From positions 16,986 through 80,985 of the forward strand of contig JAQEDR010000008.1 of assembly GCA_027669155.1 (NCBI GenBank): a stretch of DNA of 64,000 nt, written 5' to 3'. The first letter of the stretch is position 1; each line of letters starts with the position of its first letter. Source of the stretch: Peptoniphilaceae bacterium AM52-5BH (GTDB lineage Bacteria > Bacillota > Clostridia > Tissierellales > Peptoniphilaceae). Below the pieces are notes generated by a model. It did not search any database. It was given only the letters and a program-made list of their open reading frames with translations, and had not been told where the DNA came from. Both the position numbers and the translations under genes were made by a program. Shown one piece after another: positions 1 to 8,010 of the stretch.

Positions 1-3000
1 AGAATTTATCTCATCATCCTACCAAAACGAAGGAATAGAATACGAAACAGCAAACACAGCACTGCTTGCTCTAAAGAAAAGGGGAATCGATATTCCTTGC
101 CATGTAGGCCAAAATGATGGAGAGCTTGCAATAAGCTTTAAGGAAAACTCAGGCGAGAAACTAAAATCAATCGGCTATAGCAGAAATGATGACCCCATGG
201 ATGTAATTGTAGAATCTGTTGGGGAAGATGAGTCGGTAATTCTAACCATCCTCCAAAACTCTCACGCAAGAAAGCTCGCTTATGATTTGCTTAAGGAAAA
301 TGGTATTGAAGGAGATTTAATCCTTAAGGAATATGCAGTAAAAAGTGACGAAGACTTCATAGAGAAAAAGGCCAAGCTTCACAAGCTTTTCCCAAATATA
401 AATTACGAGTCTACTGCTGCTGATGACTTCTATGAAATTGTCAAAAATTCAACCATAGAAGAAGTTTTGACAGAAGCTACAGTGGATGATTCCGGTGAGT
501 ACATCATTCCTGCAAATATCTTAATAGAGCAGCTTGAAAATATGGGCATATATGCTAACTTCGAAACAGAGGTAGTTACTGAAAAAGACGATGATAAAAA
601 TAACTACTCAGTTGATGTAAGCTTCAAAAACCCCCAAGCAGGATCTGCAGTAAGTGAACTTGTAAAGCTTGCTGATGAGAATAAGCTCCTTAAGAAACTA
701 ATCCTTTCAGAAAATATTAAATACATGGCCCAAAATGCCAACACCAAAAACAATATCTATCCAAACATCGACATCACTGATGAGGATCCAGAAGAGTGGA
801 CCTACACCTTCACCAAGGATGAGAAGGACTTCTACACCTACTATGCCCAAAAGGATAAGGCTAACAGTACAGATGATGTAGTTGACATCCTCTCAGAAGA
901 AAAAGATGCAGGCAAAATCCTTTCTTACATTAAGAAAGTTGACAAGCTAGAAGACTATAGCGACCAAGAAGCCATAGGGATACTAACTATAGATAATAAG
1001 CTCAACCGTCAAGGAAACTTCGGCTATAGGCCTATAAATATAGTTTATCACTTGGATGAATCCACAGTACTTAAGATCGAAGAAAAAATCGATAAGGCTA
1101 GTGGAATTATAGTCGACACTATCCCAATAAGGAACTATCCAAATAGATATTTAGCAAGCCACGTCCTAGGATATATGGGACCAATCGCAACTGGTGATGA
1201 GGTCAACAAATATGTAAATGACAGGGGTTATCTTAGAGATGAAATCATAGGAAAGACCGGAATCGAAGAATCCTATGAGGACAATCTAAAGGGTAAGAAT
1301 GGCAGAAGCCTTGTAACAGTAGATTCTGCTGGTAATAGACGTCAGACTATATCTAAGTCTACATCAGAGCCTGGAGATGACGTTTACTTAACTATAGACA
1401 GAGACCTACAAGAACAAGCAGAGAAGTCCCTTAAAGGGGTTCTTGAAGCTATAAGAGAAGGCTCAACTTATGAGTCAGAATACGGTACATTCTCACCAAT
1501 TAAGTCAGCACCGAATGCAGAAAGTGGTGCTGTCGTAGTAAGTAATGTAAAGACTGGAGAAGTCCTAGCCCTTGCATCATTTCCTGACTATGACCCAAAT
1601 ATCTTCTCGACTGGAGTATCAGCTTCAGATTGGGAGAGCCTCCAGGTAGAAGAGGGTTCTGGGCCACTTGTCCCAAGACCAATGCTTAACATCGCCACTC
1701 AAACTGCGGTTATGCCAGGATCAACCTTTAAACTTGTAACTAGTCTTGCGGCATTAGAAAATGGACTAGACCCACTTTCTGTAAACTATTGCCATGGTTT
1801 TATGGATATAGGAAATAGGAGATTTTCTTGCCTAATTTGGACAGAGACTGGATCAACTCACGGAGAAGAGAACCTCTACGGAGCTATCAGAGACTCATGT
1901 AACTATTACTTCTACACCCTAGCCTTGGGTAAGAATCCAGAGGACGGGGACACACTTGGGGTAAAGCTTGAGCTTAACGACATAAGACTTGCTGCAGAGA
2001 AACTTGGCCTCGATCAAAAAACAGGAATTGAGATTAATATTCCAAACGAAACAGTTGGAAATATTCCATCAGTAGGCAAGAAGGTCGAAGTAACCAAGAC
2101 CATGCTCAAAAAATACCTAGAAAACAATCTAACAGTCTTCATCAAAGATGGTGTAAAGAAGACTCGTGACGAATACAAGAAGGATATCGAGGATATAGTT
2201 TCTTTTGCAGACGATCCAGAGGGCTGGACTAGGGATAAGATTATAGAATTCTTGGACGAAAAAGGATATGAACCAATCGGAATTTACGATGGACAAATCG
2301 CTGGCCTTGCTGATACTATCAAGTTTACCTACCTTAACCAAGCCAATTGGGATGTTACAGATATGCTAAATATCGTAATCGGTCAAGGTCAAAATGCTTA
2401 TACACCAATTCAGATGAACAGGGTAATGGCGACAATATCAAACGGTGGCTACCTAAACAAGTACACTTTGATTGATAAGATAGCAAATCACGATTCCAAA
2501 GAAGTTCTATTCCAAAATGTTCCAGACACAAAAAGAATCGACATCAAAGACACCAAACATCTTGAAGATATCAAGTATGGAGCCTTGTTAGTGGCACAAA
2601 ACAATTCAATCCTTAACAAGCTACCTATGGATATAGGAGTAAAAACCGGTACAGCAGAAGTAGAAGGACAAAACGCCGACGGATCAGACTACTCATCCTA
2701 TGCGTGGATGATTGGCTTTGCTCCATACGATGACCCTGAAATTGCAGTATCAGTTATCCTAACTCAGGGAGATACCAGCTACAACGTAAGCCCTATCGTA
2801 AGGGACATTGTAGCCAAATATTTCGACCTCAAAGTTGACATATCAAACTCTGGGGATTCTAGTGAAGAGCTAAGACAAGTAGAATACGGCCAAGATGCTG
2901 GAGGAGAGACTCCTGATGGAAATTCTGGAAACCTTCCAGCAGAAGATTACGATACGACAGGAAATAACGAGATAGACAACACAGAAAACACTGAAGGAAA

Positions 3001-3004
3001 TTAA
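1..3004 (+). CDS. mrdA: Class B penicillin-binding protein (PBP2-type transpeptidase), 5' end outside window
   Basis: The frame is open from base 2, so the gene begins before the window; about 1000 residues are visible. Numbering from base 2, the D,D-transpeptidase motifs are STFK (S574, after MPGS), SCN (S632, in RDSCNYY) and KTG (K881, in GVKTGTAEV). The stretch ASHVLGYMGPI is typical of the PBP2/SpoVD dimerisation region. It should be a membrane-anchored peptidoglycan cross-linking enzyme acting outside the cell. The part before the transpeptidase is much longer than in a usual PBP2, and the C-terminus is an acidic, Asn/Gly-rich tail. A MinD-like gene follows 6 bases later, which fits an elongation/division cluster; the choice of mrdA over another class B PBP rests on that context. 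Confidence 0.87.
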   Translation, partial: EFISSSYQNEGIEYETANTALLALKKRGIDIPCHVGQNDGELAISFKENSGEKLKSIGYSRNDDPMDVIVESVGEDESVILTILQNSHARKLAYDLLKENGIEGDLILKEYAVKSDEDFIEKKAKLHKLFPNINYESTAADDFYEIVKNSTIEEVLTEATVDDSGEYIIPANILIEQLENMGIYANFETEVVTEKDDDKNNYSVDVSFKNPQAGSAVSELVKLADENKLLKKLILSENIKYMAQNANTKNNIYPNIDITDEDPEEWTYTFTKDEKDFYTYYAQKDKANSTDDVVDILSEEKDAGKILSYIKKVDKLEDYSDQEAIGILTIDNKLNRQGNFGYRPINIVYHLDESTVLKIEEKIDKASGIIVDTIPIRNYPNRYLASHVLGYMGPIATGDEVNKYVNDRGYLRDEIIGKTGIEESYEDNLKGKNGRSLVTVDSAGNRRQTISKSTSEPGDDVYLTIDRDLQEQAEKSLKGVLEAIREGSTYESEYGTFSPIKSAPNAESGAVVVSNVKTGEVLALASFPDYDPNIFSTGVSASDWESLQVEEGSGPLVPRPMLNIATQTAVMPGSTFKLVTSLAALENGLDPLSVNYCHGFMDIGNRRFSCLIWTETGSTHGEENLYGAIRDSCNYYFYTLALGKNPEDGDTLGVKLELNDIRLAAEKLGLDQKTGIEINIPNETVGNIPSVGKKVEVTKTMLKKYLENNLTVFIKDGVKKTRDEYKKDIEDIVSFADDPEGWTRDKIIEFLDEKGYEPIGIYDGQIAGLADTIKFTYLNQANWDVTDMLNIVIGQGQNAYTPIQMNRVMATISNGGYLNKYTLIDKIANHDSKEVLFQNVPDTKRIDIKDTKHLEDIKYGALLVAQNNSILNKLPMDIGVKTGTAEVEGQNADGSDYSSYAWMIGFAPYDDPEIAVSVILTQGDTSYNVSPIVRDIVAKYFDLKVDISNSGDSSEELRQVEYGQDAGGETPDGNSGNLPAEDYDTTGNNEIDNTENTEGN

Positions 3005-3010
3005 TCTCTT

Positions 3011-3634
3011 ATGAAAGTTTATATAGTTAATTCACAAATAGATAAGGATAGGGTTAAGTTTGCAGTATCTTTAGCAGAAAGGCTAAAAAAGACTGGCAAA
3101 ACCCTCCTCATCTCAACAAAAAGAAATGAATCAAACATCGAAGACTATTATGGCAAAGATGGGATGATTACCTATGATTTGGCAGATTATCTTAAGGGAG
3201 TAAATGACTTTAAGGAAGTTAGGGTAAGAGAGGACGAAAATCTCGACTTCCTTATAGCTCCCCTCATAGAGGATAAGAAAGAAATCGACAAGGAAGATAT
3301 GGATAAAATCCTCAAAGAAGAAGGATACAAGAATCTAGTAATAGACTCCCTAGATTTAAAGCTTGCTGATGATAAGAAATCTGTATTTATAGTAGAAGCA
3401 GGAAACTTCCCAGAGACAATAGCGGAAGATAGCTTCTTTATCAATGGAACAAGCCCAGATACAGACATCAGATTATCCAAAGAAAAAATCGAATCCTATG
3501 GCAAAAACTACCTAGGAAATGTCAACCTAGGCCAGGGATTTGACAAGCAAATCGATAATTTCATCAACGACAACTATGTCATAGTTCCAGACCTAACATT
3601 CTTCGAGAAATTAAAGATGAAGTTTAAAAAATGA
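3011..3634 (+). CDS. MinD-like protein lacking the Walker A motif
   Basis: A 207-residue protein that can be followed along MinD without its ATP-binding loop. It starts with a beta strand (VYIVNS), but where MinD has GKGGVGKTT it has QIDKDRVKF. Later MinD landmarks persist: YDLADYLKG (MinD YDFVNVIQG region), LDFLIAPLIEDKKEID (MinD LYILPASQTRDKDALT region) and NLVIDS at the switch/Walker B position. The C-terminus FFEKLKMKFKK could be an amphipathic membrane-targeting helix like that of MinD. The gene lies between the PBP gene and the RNase G/E gene, overlapping the latter by 4 bases, so translation is probably coupled. A non-ATPase scaffold or regulator of the division-site or elongation machinery is inferred. 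The relationship was judged by eye. Confidence 0.6.
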   Translation: MKVYIVNSQIDKDRVKFAVSLAERLKKTGKTLLISTKRNESNIEDYYGKDGMITYDLADYLKGVNDFKEVRVREDENLDFLIAPLIEDKKEIDKEDMDKILKEEGYKNLVIDSLDLKLADDKKSVFIVEAGNFPETIAEDSFFINGTSPDTDIRLSKEKIESYGKNYLGNVNLGQGFDKQIDNFINDNYVIVPDLTFFEKLKMKFKK

Positions 3635-4554
3635 CAGACTTTATATTTGTAGATGAAAAAGAAAAGCTTATGGGAAAAGTAAAAAAGGGGAAGATAGTGG
3701 AAATTAAATTCTACGACTCCCTCCTAGGCAATATCTACAGGGGTAAAGTCGTAAATAAAAACGACGCCCTAGGAGCCTACTTTGTAGAATACGATAAGGG
3801 AAAAACCCTCTATCTAAACTCCAAAACATCCTATAAGATTGGGGACAATGTCATTGTCCAATACGTAAGAGATCCCGCAAATGGCAAGCTAGCCCTGGGA
3901 TCTCTTAATTTTAGGATAGAAAATGATAGCTACTATGTCAAAAGATTTGCAAGGCTAATCAAGCAAAAGGAAGGAAAGAGCCGAGATAAGGAAAAGTTTG
4001 AAGCTATAGGAAAATTAAAAACTAGACTTATCCAAGAAGAAAAATTCTTCCCAACCCCTAAGCTTCTTTACGAAAATAGCCTTAAGAATAAATATATAGA
4101 AGAAAATAAGGATATAGAAGTAAGGGAAGTTGACATAGAAAATCTTGCCGAGTTTAGGGATTTTGCAGAATTAATCCAAGAAAAAAGACCGACCTATGGG
4201 GACCTATCCCTAATCATAGACGAGCTAGAGACAATGACTGTAATAGATGTCAACTCTAATAGTAAGAAAAGTACTAATAATAAGGACAAGTTCTTGGAAA
4301 ACATCAATATGGAATTAGTAGATCCCATACTTTATAATCTAAAGGCGAGAAACATTGGTGGGATGGTCCTAATTGACTTTCTAAGAAACGAAAACCAAGA
4401 AAAAATTGAAGAAGCCATGAGGGAAAAATCGAAAGACTACGGCCTAGAATGTGAAATATTCGGCTTTAGTCCTATGGGCTTATTCGAAATGACCATAAAA
4501 AGAAGAGGAGCTAGGAACGTGACCGAGCTTAGGAAGAGAAATCTTCTAAGTTAA
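3631..4554 (+). CDS. rng: Short ribonuclease G/E family protein
   Basis: 307 residues; RNase G is usually nearer 460-490. An S1-like RNA-binding segment (LGNIYRGKVV to GKTLYLN, residues 32-62) is followed by the catalytic core. TVIDVNSNS (about residue 203) and MVLIDFLRNE (about 246) carry the two aspartates that bind Mg2+ in RNase E/G. FSPMGLFEMTIKRRG matches the conserved end of the domain. The middle of the protein is shortened and there is no CPxC zinc-link motif after the core, so the tetramerising region of E. coli RNase E is absent. Expected role: endonuclease in RNA turnover or rRNA maturation. The ATG overlaps the preceding stop as ATGA. Its 3' end overlaps the convergent GIY-YIG gene by 26 bases. 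Confidence 0.8.
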   Translation: MTDFIFVDEKEKLMGKVKKGKIVEIKFYDSLLGNIYRGKVVNKNDALGAYFVEYDKGKTLYLNSKTSYKIGDNVIVQYVRDPANGKLALGSLNFRIENDSYYVKRFARLIKQKEGKSRDKEKFEAIGKLKTRLIQEEKFFPTPKLLYENSLKNKYIEENKDIEVREVDIENLAEFRDFAELIQEKRPTYGDLSLIIDELETMTVIDVNSNSKKSTNNKDKFLENINMELVDPILYNLKARNIGGMVLIDFLRNENQEKIEEAMREKSKDYGLECEIFGFSPMGLFEMTIKRRGARNVTELRKRNLLS

Positions 4555-4795
4555 AGTCGCGGACTAAGTCCTCTTTTTTCTTCTTATTAAGTTTTTTGAT
4601 AGCACATTCAAGCTTAAGCCCCTCAGACATGGAGGAGACTTCCTTGAAATAAACGAGCCTTACCGGAAGCCTTGCCCTTGTATACTTGGCCCCCTTGCCC
4701 GAATTGTGGACGGCCACTCTTCTTTTGACATCTGTGGTGTAGCCTGTATAAAGACTCCTATCGGCACATCTAAGCATATATACAAAATGACTCAT
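4529..4795 (-). CDS. GIY-YIG domain protein (UPF0213/YhbQ-like)
   Basis: 88 residues. FVYMLRCADRSLYTGYT holds the GIY-YIG-type strand pair (YML...YTGYT), followed by the conserved Arg in VKRRVAVHN and by GKGAKYTRAR, the usual layout of the single-domain UPF0213 family. These are small putative nucleases whose cellular role is not settled. The start overlaps the end of recX by 4 bases, so it sits last in a minus-strand group with recX. A second, diverged copy lies at 46245-46535. Confidence 0.85.
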   Translation of the reverse strand: MSHFVYMLRCADRSLYTGYTTDVKRRVAVHNSGKGAKYTRARLPVRLVYFKEVSSMSEGLKLECAIKKLNKKKKEDLVRDFNLEDFSS

Positions 4796-5397
4796 GAGAA
4801 AAGCTCACCCATAACCCTTCCTATAACATCAAAATCAAAGCCCTTACCGGCTAAGTGGCGGTAGACCTTGTTTTTCATCTTGAAAGAATAATCGCCTCGG
4901 GCCTTTTTCTCAGCAAAATAAAGGGCCTTCTCATATTCCCTGTCATCATCAATTAGGGTCAAATTCTTATCTATCAAAGAATCAGGAATCCCCTTAAGCT
5001 TAAGCTTATATCTAATTTTATTCTTAGGCCAGCCATTAATCGAAGACTTATCAGCAATGAAACTTCTAACAAAAGACTCATCATCGACTAACTTATAATC
5101 AGTCAAAAACTCTATTACTTTCTCAGTAACATCGGCCTCGTAGCCCTTGTCCCTTAAGATTTTTCCTATCTCAAAGCTTGTCTTATTGGCATAAGAAATC
5201 CTATTTAGGATATAATTTTTCGCCCTATTATAAGAATTGTCAGCCTGGATTTTAGAAAAAACATCAAAGTCTAACTCTTCTTCCTTCTTTATATCTAGAT
5301 CATTAAAAAGATCATAAGAAATATAAAAAAGCTCTCCAGAAACTTTGAGCCTGCACAGATTGTACTTATCGGAAAATCCAATCTCTTCTACAATCAT
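4792..5397 (-). CDS. recX: Regulatory protein RecX
   Basis: 201 residues built of the three-helix repeats of RecX: RAKNYILNRISYANKTSFEIGKILRDKGYE, then VDDESFVRSFIADKS...GWPKNKIRYKLKLKGIPDSLID, then EYEKALYFAEKKARG. RecX modulates RecA filaments. The ATG overlaps the stop of the upstream 34-aa ORF as ATGA, and the gene overlaps the GIY-YIG gene downstream by 4 bases, so all three are likely one transcript. No recA is visible in the window. Confidence 0.87.
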   Translation of the reverse strand: MIVEEIGFSDKYNLCRLKVSGELFYISYDLFNDLDIKKEEELDFDVFSKIQADNSYNRAKNYILNRISYANKTSFEIGKILRDKGYEADVTEKVIEFLTDYKLVDDESFVRSFIADKSSINGWPKNKIRYKLKLKGIPDSLIDKNLTLIDDDREYEKALYFAEKKARGDYSFKMKNKVYRHLAGKGFDFDVIGRVMGELFS

Positions 5398-5498
5398 AGA
5401 CTAGCAAAAGAATTGTAGGCGCTATAGATAATAGGTGCTATCATTGATATAGCAATCACGATTGCAAAAATTTTAAGTATAGTTTTTCTACTTTTCAT
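5394..5498 (-). CDS. 34-aa single-pass membrane peptide upstream of recX
   Basis: The peptide begins MKSRKTILKIFAIVIAIS and continues through one hydrophobic helix to end at SFASL. A good Shine-Dalgarno (AGAGGTG on the minus strand) lies 5 bases before the ATG, and the stop overlaps the recX ATG as ATGA, which argues for real, coupled translation. The pattern of a basic N-terminus plus one membrane helix resembles the small DUF4044-type peptides of Firmicutes, but that is only a resemblance in character. No function is assigned. Confidence 0.6.
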   Translation of the reverse strand: MKSRKTILKIFAIVIAISMIAPIIYSAYNSFASL

Positions 5499-5655
5499 AA
5501 TTCACCTCTGTTTCTATTCTACTACTTGTAGGACTAAAAGAAAAATTTTACAAAAAAACTTGCACAAAAATAAAAATCGTGGTATTATATTTATTGTTGA
5601 GAGAGAGATATGACAATTGAAACTTTCAAATAAAGAAAATAATTGTTAGAAAAAC

Positions 5656-5684
5656 TTGACAAGCTACTTCAATGATGGTATCAT
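5656..5684 (+). promoter_or_regulatory. Sigma-A promoter of the tRNA-His/tRNA-Leu unit
   Basis: TTGACA (5656-5661) and TATCAT (5679-5684) are separated by exactly 17 bases. The -10 ends 16 bases before the tRNA-His 5' end, so a very short leader is expected. Confidence 0.85.
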
Positions 5685-5700
5685 GAAATAGTGATGGCTT

Positions 5701-5778
5701 GGTGGGTATGGTCCAGTTGGTTAAGACACCTGGTTGTGGCCCAGGAGGCCGTGAGTTCGAATCTCACTACTCACCCCA
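5701..5778 (+). tRNA. tRNA-His (GTG)
   Basis: The cloverleaf folds with acceptor GTGGGTA/TACTCAC and the histidine-specific extra G(-1) at 5701 facing C73. The anticodon stem CCTGG/CCAGG encloses loop TTGTGGC (anticodon GTG), and the T arm is GTGAG-TTCGAAT-CTCAC. CCA is encoded. Confidence 0.96.
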
Positions 5779-5781
5779 TAT

Positions 5782-5868
5782 GCGGGATTGGCGGAATTGG
5801 CAGACGCGCTAGACTTAGGATCTAGTGGGAATTTTCCCGTGAAGGTTCAACTCCTTTATCCCGCACCA
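5782..5868 (+). tRNA. tRNA-Leu (TAG)
   Basis: 87 bases with the long class II variable arm (TGGGAATTTTCCCG). Acceptor GCGGGAT pairs with ATCCCGC; anticodon stem CTAGA/TCTAG encloses loop CTTAGGA (anticodon TAG, reading CUA). CCA is encoded. It lies 3 bases after tRNA-His and is presumably co-transcribed with it. Confidence 0.96.
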
Positions 5869-5873
5869 GAAAC

Positions 5874-5900
5874 AAACGCTGAGAGTTCAGCGTTTTTTTT
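5874..5900 (+). terminator. Intrinsic terminator of the tRNA unit
   Basis: A perfect 9-bp stem, AAACGCTGA/TCAGCGTTT, with loop GAGT, running straight into a T tract. Confidence 0.92.
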
Positions 5901-5954
5901 GTGCTTATTTTACAAAATCTTTACCTTATCCTTACAATTATTTTAATATTCCTG

Positions 5955-5963
5955 TGCTATAAT
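5955..5963 (+). promoter_or_regulatory. Extended -10 promoter of the ABC exporter operon
   Basis: TGC-TATAAT (5955-5963) is an extended -10. The best -35, TTACAA at 5932-5937, is 20 bases away, so the TGn extension probably carries the promoter. The AAGGAG Shine-Dalgarno and ATG at 5982 follow closely. Confidence 0.7.
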
Positions 5964-5981
5964 TTCTAAAAGGAGAATATT

Positions 5982-6923
5982 ATGGTAGGAAAGGTTATTG
6001 AAGTCGAGGGTTTGGTCAAAAGATACAAGGACCTTATTGCAGTTGACAATTTGGATTTGGATTTGTATAAGGGTGAGATTTTGGGACTTTTAGGTCCTAA
6101 TGGTTCTGGTAAGTCTACTACTATTTCTTGTATCCTATCTCTTTTGAGTAAAGATAGTGGATCTATTAAGATTTTTGGTGAGGAGATGAGGCCTGATTCT
6201 TACGATATCAAAAGAAGGATAGGTGTTGTCTTTCAAGATGTAGGAGTTTTTGATGAGCTAAGTGTCTATGAAAATATTGATTATTTTTGTGGACTTTACA
6301 TAACAGATAAGAAGAAAAGGAAAAAATATATTGAAGAAACTGTAGAGCTTGTTGGTTTGGATGATTTTCTTAAATTTAGGCCAAAAAAGCTTTCTGGAGG
6401 TCTTTTGAGAAGGCTAAATATAGCTTGTGGTATAGCTCATAAGCCAGAGCTTATTATATTTGATGAGCCAACCGTTGCGGTCGATCCTCAATCGAGAAAC
6501 AATATTTTGGATGGAATTAGAAAGTTAAATAAAGACGGAGCAAGCATAATCTATACCTCTCACTATATGGATGAAGTGGAAAGCCTCTGTGATTACATAG
6601 TTATCCTTGATAAAGGTAAGGTCATAGCCAAGGGAGATAGTGATAGCCTTAAGGATATGATTGATCTTTGTGAGAAGATCTCTTTTGAGACAGAAAATTT
6701 ACCTCATGAAGCTCTTGAAAGTATTAGGGCTATTGATTCTTTGATTGATCTTTCGGTATTGGGAACAACTTATAAGTTAAGCTTTTCTAAATCCAAGGAT
6801 AACATAACAAGGCTAGTAGAAATCCTAAGGACATATGATATAGACTATGATCATCTTTCATCTTCTAGGCCAAGCCTGAATGATGTTTTCTTACAGCTTA
6901 CTGGTAAAGAATTGAGGGATTAG
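5982..6923 (+). CDS. ABC transporter ATP-binding protein (ABC-2 exporter type)
   Basis: 313 residues. Walker A is GPNGSGKST (residues 38-46), the signature is LSGGLLRRLNIA, Walker B is LIIFDEPT and the switch His is in YTSHYMDE. After the nucleotide-binding domain there is an extension of about 90 residues, as in DrrA/CcmA-like ATPases of drug, lipid or lantibiotic-immunity exporters. Two ABC-2 permeases follow directly, so the gene product should power a heteromeric exporter at the cytoplasmic face. The substrate cannot be told from sequence. ATG at 5982 follows AAGGAG. Confidence 0.92.
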   Translation: MVGKVIEVEGLVKRYKDLIAVDNLDLDLYKGEILGLLGPNGSGKSTTISCILSLLSKDSGSIKIFGEEMRPDSYDIKRRIGVVFQDVGVFDELSVYENIDYFCGLYITDKKKRKKYIEETVELVGLDDFLKFRPKKLSGGLLRRLNIACGIAHKPELIIFDEPTVAVDPQSRNNILDGIRKLNKDGASIIYTSHYMDEVESLCDYIVILDKGKVIAKGDSDSLKDMIDLCEKISFETENLPHEALESIRAIDSLIDLSVLGTTYKLSFSKSKDNITRLVEILRTYDIDYDHLSSSRPSLNDVFLQLTGKELRD

Positions 6924-6924
6924 G

Positions 6925-8010
6925 ATGTTCTTACATACTTTTAAAAATACCTTTAAGCTTCTAATAAGGGATAAGAGCCTTCTTTTTTGGTCTTTAGTTT
7001 TTCCTATAGTTTTGGGATTTTTCTTTACCATAGCCTTGGGAAATGTTACAAAGTCTATGAACTTTGAGCCGATAGATCTTGTAGTAAAAGAAGACCTAAG
7101 AGAAGATAAGTATTTTGATGATTTCCTTAAAGAGCTTGAAGATGAAGATATAATTAGAATCAACCCTGGAAAGAGTATCGATGATGAAGGAATTACTGCC
7201 TATATAAAGGACTATGACAAGATAGTTTTTAAGAAATCTGGTATCTATGAGTCTATCATAGAAGATATTTTGAATGCCTATCTTAGAAAGGGAGCTATGG
7301 CAGAAAAGATTTTAAGGAAGAATCCTACTTTTGACCTAAGCTATTTGAGCCATAGAAAAAGCCATATTATTGATAAGTCAAAGCATAATCTCGATTTTGT
7401 AAATACGTTTTTCTACTGCTTGATAGGTATGCAGGCTATGTATGGTTTTTCTTATGGGCTTCTTATTATTTATAGATTTGAGGCCAATCTTTCCACTCTT
7501 GCCAAGAGAAATGCCATAGCTCCTATAGGAAGACTTACAAGCCTTCTATCATCTATCTGCGTTGGATTTATTATTAACTTCTCTGTTGTTTTGTTTACCA
7601 TGCTTGTTTTTAATAAGTTGTATGGGGTAGATTTTTCTGATAAGCTCGGACCGCTTATCTTAATAGGGGGTCTTGGAAGTCTTTTTGGGGTCTTGTTTGG
7701 AATTCTTATAGGACTTTCGTCTAAGGCAAGTATAGAAGTCAAAAACGGACTAGGGATTGCTATAAGCATGGTTTTATCATACTTATCAGGAATGATGGAT
7801 TCTTCTATGAAGCTTGTAATCGAGGAAAATGCTCCAATTATTAATAAATTTAATCCAATAGCCTTGATAAATGATGCAATCTACAGCCTCTATTACTATG
7901 ATGGATACGATAGGTATTTGGAAAATGTTAAGTATTTATTAATATTGATAATAGTTTTTCTAGGTCTCACTCTAATTTTAACAAGGGGCAGGCAGTATGA
8001 TAGTCTTTAA
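6925..8010 (+). CDS. ABC-2 type exporter permease, subunit 1
   Basis: 361 residues. One N-terminal membrane helix (LLFWSLVFPIVLGFFFTIAL) is followed by an extracytoplasmic segment of roughly 120 residues and then about five C-terminal helices, the topology of ABC-2 permeases. It starts 2 bases after the ATPase gene stop and overlaps the next permease by 14 bases. Together the three genes form a simple ATPase plus two-permease exporter operon. Substrate unknown. Confidence 0.87.
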   Translation: MFLHTFKNTFKLLIRDKSLLFWSLVFPIVLGFFFTIALGNVTKSMNFEPIDLVVKEDLREDKYFDDFLKELEDEDIIRINPGKSIDDEGITAYIKDYDKIVFKKSGIYESIIEDILNAYLRKGAMAEKILRKNPTFDLSYLSHRKSHIIDKSKHNLDFVNTFFYCLIGMQAMYGFSYGLLIIYRFEANLSTLAKRNAIAPIGRLTSLLSSICVGFIINFSVVLFTMLVFNKLYGVDFSDKLGPLILIGGLGSLFGVLFGILIGLSSKASIEVKNGLGIAISMVLSYLSGMMDSSMKLVIEENAPIINKFNPIALINDAIYSLYYYDGYDRYLENVKYLLILIIVFLGLTLILTRGRQYDSL

